Source: a bacterium
GTDB lineage: Bacteria; B130-G9
DNA length: 8,374 nt
Direction: 5' to 3'
Assembly (NCBI GenBank): GCA_021160245.1
Contig: JAGHCW010000104.1
Location: forward strand, 1 to 8,374
Positions 6,670 through 8,374 of the stretch are shown here, piece by piece (position 1 is the stretch's first letter; each line of letters begins with the position of its first letter). The translations under genes were made by a program, and so were the position numbers. The notes under the pieces were generated by a model. The model had not been told where the DNA came from. It saw only the letters and a program-made list of their open reading frames with translations, and did no database searches.

Positions 6670-7539
6670 CTATATCTCAGCAAATTCTCGCTTAATGGCC
6701 GCCAAAACTTCCGCTACAAGCTCGCCTGAAACGTCCCCCTTGACCGACGATCCTGTTATCGAGGCCGAAGACCCTTGCGGGCTAGCAGAATCGGAGCCCA
6801 AGCCGCACGAAGCCGAACCATCCGGGCCAATCTTACACGCAACGGTTGGCATCTTCGCGCCCGCCTCTCTCTGAACCTCGGAGATACGCTCAATATCATT
6901 CGCAGTCAATAGCTTTTCACCGCCCAACAGCCTCGCAACCAGCGAGATATTGGCGAAGTGCTCAATTCGCTCCATTGTATAATGCGCCTCAAACACATCT
7001 TTGCCCACACTAACCGCCCCGTGATTCGCAAGGAGTACGGCATTGCAGTCTTTCATTTTGGCGGCGACCGCCTCCGCAAGCTCATCGGTCGAAGGAGGCG
7101 CGAATTCTGCGATTGGGATGACGCCTAGTGTCATGACGACCTCTGCGAGCACGCATTTGTCCAGCGGGATGCCAGCGACGGCGAAACCCGTGCATATTGG
7201 CGGATGAGCGTGATCGATGGCCAAAACGTCAGGTCTGGTTTTATATATTGCGAGGTGCATCAGAATCTCGGAAGACGGCCTAAGCGGACCTTCGAGCTTC
7301 TCGCCCGCGAGGTTTATCTTGACCAGTTCATCCTCTCGAATAAAGCCCTTGCTCCGACCGGTTGGCGTCGCCAAGATAATATCGTCGCCTATTCGAGCGC
7401 TGATGTTGCCATCGTTCGCCGCCACAAAGCCCCTAGCGAATGTCCGACGGCCGACCTCGACAATGGCCGCTCTAGCAAGCGATTCCGGCAGATATTTGCC
7501 GAAATACTCCCCAACCATCGATTCTATTGCTTCCTGCAT
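6670..7539 (-). CDS. Class II aldolase (fuculose/rhamnulose-phosphate aldolase-like) with probable encapsulation tail
   Basis: The 289-residue protein belongs to the zinc-dependent class II aldolase/adducin family. By analogy with FucA it would split a sugar-1-phosphate such as L-fuculose-1-phosphate to dihydroxyacetone phosphate and lactaldehyde. Expected active-site parts are present: GNIS (44-47) and TPTGRSKG (58-65) for phosphate binding, PSSE with catalytic Glu91, zinc ligands His110 and His112 in DHAHPP, and His173 in ANHG. The enzyme domain ends near 230. It is followed by a Ser/Gly/Ala-rich linker (about 238-268) and a short amphipathic C-terminal helix (SGELVAEVLAAIKREFAEI, 271-289). 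Ordinary FucA (about 215 residues) lacks this, and it looks like a microcompartment encapsulation peptide. The BMC-H gene follows in the same operon, supporting enclosure of the toxic aldehyde product. ATG 7539 is preceded by GGGAGCGGAG. The exact substrate cannot be fixed. Confidence 0.9.
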   Translation of the reverse strand: MQEAIESMVGEYFGKYLPESLARAAIVEVGRRTFARGFVAANDGNISARIGDDIILATPTGRSKGFIREDELVKINLAGEKLEGPLRPSSEILMHLAIYKTRPDVLAIDHAHPPICTGFAVAGIPLDKCVLAEVVMTLGVIPIAEFAPPSTDELAEAVAAKMKDCNAVLLANHGAVSVGKDVFEAHYTMERIEHFANISLVARLLGGEKLLTANDIERISEVQREAGAKMPTVACKIGPDGSASCGLGSDSASPQGSSASITGSSVKGDVSGELVAEVLAAIKREFAEI

Positions 7540-7584
7540 ACTCCGCTCCCTTTCAAAGCGACCTCAAGCCGAAGTCAATATGCG

Positions 7585-7614
7585 AATCTACATAGAAAGC
7601 CCCCCAGCTGTCAA
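7585..7614 (-). promoter_or_regulatory. Candidate sigma-70 promoter of the aldolase-BMC operon
   Basis: The minus strand has a perfect -35 TTGACA (7614-7609) and, after 18 bases, a -10-like TAGATT (7590-7585, four of six matches). Transcription would start near 7578, leaving a leader of about 40 bases before the aldolase ATG at 7539. The position suits the operon. The -10 is weak, which would fit a regulated promoter. A small inverted repeat AATCCC/GGGATT (7626-7645) lies just upstream. Confidence 0.4.
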
Positions 7615-7712
7615 GGAAGCGTGAAAATCCCCTGAGAATGGGATTGAGTCAGAAATCGAGTATGAAGATCGAGCAATCCATTGGGCAAGATAAGTTGTCT
7701 AAATGAAGCTAC

Positions 7713-7741
7713 TTGAAACATACTCCGTTCCTATATATATT
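7713..7741 (+). promoter_or_regulatory. Strong candidate sigma-70 promoter facing the IS element
   Basis: TTGAAA (7713-7718) and TATATT (7736-7741) are each five of six matches to consensus and are spaced exactly 17 bases apart, in an A+T-rich stretch. Transcription would begin near 7748 and run rightward into the insertion sequence. It lies outside the apparent left end of the IS, so it is probably a host promoter, perhaps of a gene that the IS interrupted. Confidence 0.45.
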
Positions 7742-7806
7742 AGGGGAGCATTCACAGATAATAGCTGTAGAATGAGCTCACCCCAAAAGGTGTGTAAATT
7801 AGGTTA

Positions 7807-7867
7807 GGCGGTGTTTACCTTAGTTGTGCAAGAAAGACAGTTAAGGTGAAGAAAGGATAACACCGCC
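7807..7867 (+). promoter_or_regulatory. Long inverted repeat enclosing the transposase ribosome-binding site
   Basis: GGCGGTGTT (7807-7815) is the exact inverse complement of AACACCGCC (7859-7867), which abuts the ATG at 7868. Inside it, ACCTTA (7817-7822) pairs with TAAGGT (7842-7847). The Shine-Dalgarno-like GAAAGGA (7851-7857) falls in the bulge between the two stems. A transcript containing both arms would fold the translation start into a stem-loop. Comparable structures in IS10 and IS50 limit transposase translation from outside transcripts; the same role is inferred here. Confidence 0.55.
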
Positions 7868-8374
7868 ATGAGCAAGAAGAGCACAGAGAATGATAGAGAG
7901 TCAAGCCCGTGTTGGGATGGTCTTGAGGCGTGGATTCGGGGCCAGATTCAAAGATGTTTTCAGGACGTGTTGGAAGAGGAAGTGACAGAATTTCTAGGCA
8001 GGTCAAGATACGAGCGGCGGGACGCTATCGATGCGTCCTTAGGCAGCCGCAATGGCTACGGTAAGCCTCGGAATGTAACGTTGAGTTGCGGGACTATAAC
8101 GGTTCGTCGTCCACGAGTTCGGGAGGTTGAGGAGCGTTTCGAGAGCCGTCTTTTGCCGTTTTTTCAGCGTCGCACGAAAGAAGTGAACGAGTTGATACCC
8201 GAGCTGTACTTGCACGGTCTTGCCGAGGGCGATTTCGACCTAGCACTTCGGGGCCTCTTGGGTGCCGATGCGCCGATCTCGGCCTCGACCGTTGCGCGTC
8301 TGAAGACGAAATGGCAGGCGGAGTTTCGGGAATGGTCCTCGCGTCCGCTGGATGACCTTGAGGTGGTGTATCTC
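7868..8374 (+). CDS. IS256-family (Mutator-type) transposase, N-terminal part, truncated by the window end
   Basis: An open frame of 169 codons runs from ATG 7868 to the last base. The N-terminal region shows the IS256 pattern. It has EEEVTEFLGRSRYERRD (38-54), then a NGYGKPRNV stretch with conserved basic residues, TVRRPRVRE, the RRTKEVNELIPELYLHGLAE helix and ISASTVARL (about 139-147). The frame ends SRPLDDLEVVYL, just before the segment where the first catalytic Asp of the DDE triad is expected. None of the catalytic residues can therefore be judged. GAAAGGA, 10 bases upstream of the ATG, serves as ribosome site. The frame is undamaged as far as it can be read, so the element may be active. 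Confidence 0.92.
   Translation, partial: MSKKSTENDRESSPCWDGLEAWIRGQIQRCFQDVLEEEVTEFLGRSRYERRDAIDASLGSRNGYGKPRNVTLSCGTITVRRPRVREVEERFESRLLPFFQRRTKEVNELIPELYLHGLAEGDFDLALRGLLGADAPISASTVARLKTKWQAEFREWSSRPLDDLEVVYL

Larger units (their letters stand above)
7789..8374 (+). mobile_element. Left part of an IS256-family insertion sequence (boundary approximate)
   Basis: The element is recognised from its IS256-type transposase. I place the left end near 7789, where the sequence changes to GGTGTGTAAATTAGG, a terminal-repeat-like start about 80 bp before the transposase ATG. The right end lies outside the window, so neither the matching inverted repeat nor a target-site duplication can be checked, and the boundary may be off by several bases. 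Confidence 0.6.

Noticed and set aside
6268-6729. 153-codon open frame on the + strand
   Set aside because: It is opposite the BMC-H gene and the aldolase tail, both well supported, and its composition is that of an antisense shadow.
7204-7635. Two overlapping + strand frames of 143 and 135 codons
   Set aside because: Both are antisense to the aldolase N-terminal half and its promoter region; neither has a ribosome site or domain.
7626-7667. Short inverted repeat AATCCC/GGGATT and a repeated ATCGAG near the aldolase promoter
   Set aside because: Six-base matches of this kind are expected by chance in a stretch this long; noted only as a possible operator.
1-8374. CRISPR arrays, tRNA, rRNA or riboswitches
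   Set aside because: No spaced direct repeats, cloverleaf-like segments or recognisable aptamer cores were seen on either strand by eye.

Overview
This window is bacterial chromosomal DNA of roughly 50% G+C from an organism I cannot name from sequence alone. Indications are a bacterial-type leucyl-tRNA synthetase with two four-cysteine clusters, and a microcompartment shell protein beside a class II aldolase that carries a probable encapsulation tail. That pairing is known from Planctomycetes/Verrucomicrobia-type and related fucose/rhamnose microcompartments, so an uncultivated environmental lineage is plausible, but this is inference.

Layout. Positions 1-1138 (+) hold the 3' end of an unidentified gene overlapping, by 11 bp, a complete Dam-family (D12 class) adenine-N6 DNA methyltransferase; this looks like the tail of a restriction-modification operon. 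Positions 1205-3646 (-) hold leuS, convergent with the methyltransferase. Positions 3650-6156 (-) form a defence-gene mosaic. Reading along the minus strand, it has an N-terminal stub of a type III-like restriction helicase (Res), overlapped in another frame by the C-terminal stub of an unidentified gene; then a 54-residue ORF with a near-perfect Shine-Dalgarno; then an intact DUF262-DUF1524 (GmrSD-like) nuclease gene starting with TTG and overlapping the small ORF; then a 58-codon C-terminal stub of a type III-like adenine methyltransferase (Mod), ending 3 bp before leuS. Positions 6157-6318 are non-coding with two palindromes. Positions 6319-7539 (-) are a two-gene operon: class II aldolase, then a BMC-H shell protein. 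Positions 7540-7788 are intergenic with a candidate promoter on each strand. From about 7789 to the end (+) is the left end of an IS256-family insertion sequence with a truncated transposase gene.

How it fits together. The left two thirds looks like a defence hotspot around leuS: an apparent type III restriction-modification locus has been gutted and a DUF262-type (probably modification-dependent) nuclease module occupies its place. The right third is a small sugar-phosphate-cleaving microcompartment operon. The IS element has inserted next to it, just downstream of a good outward-facing promoter, possibly having broken a divergent gene. The most interesting items are the paired Res/Mod scars around the DUF262 module, the translationally coupled small ORF, the aldolase encapsulation tail, and the hairpin enclosing the transposase ribosome-binding site.
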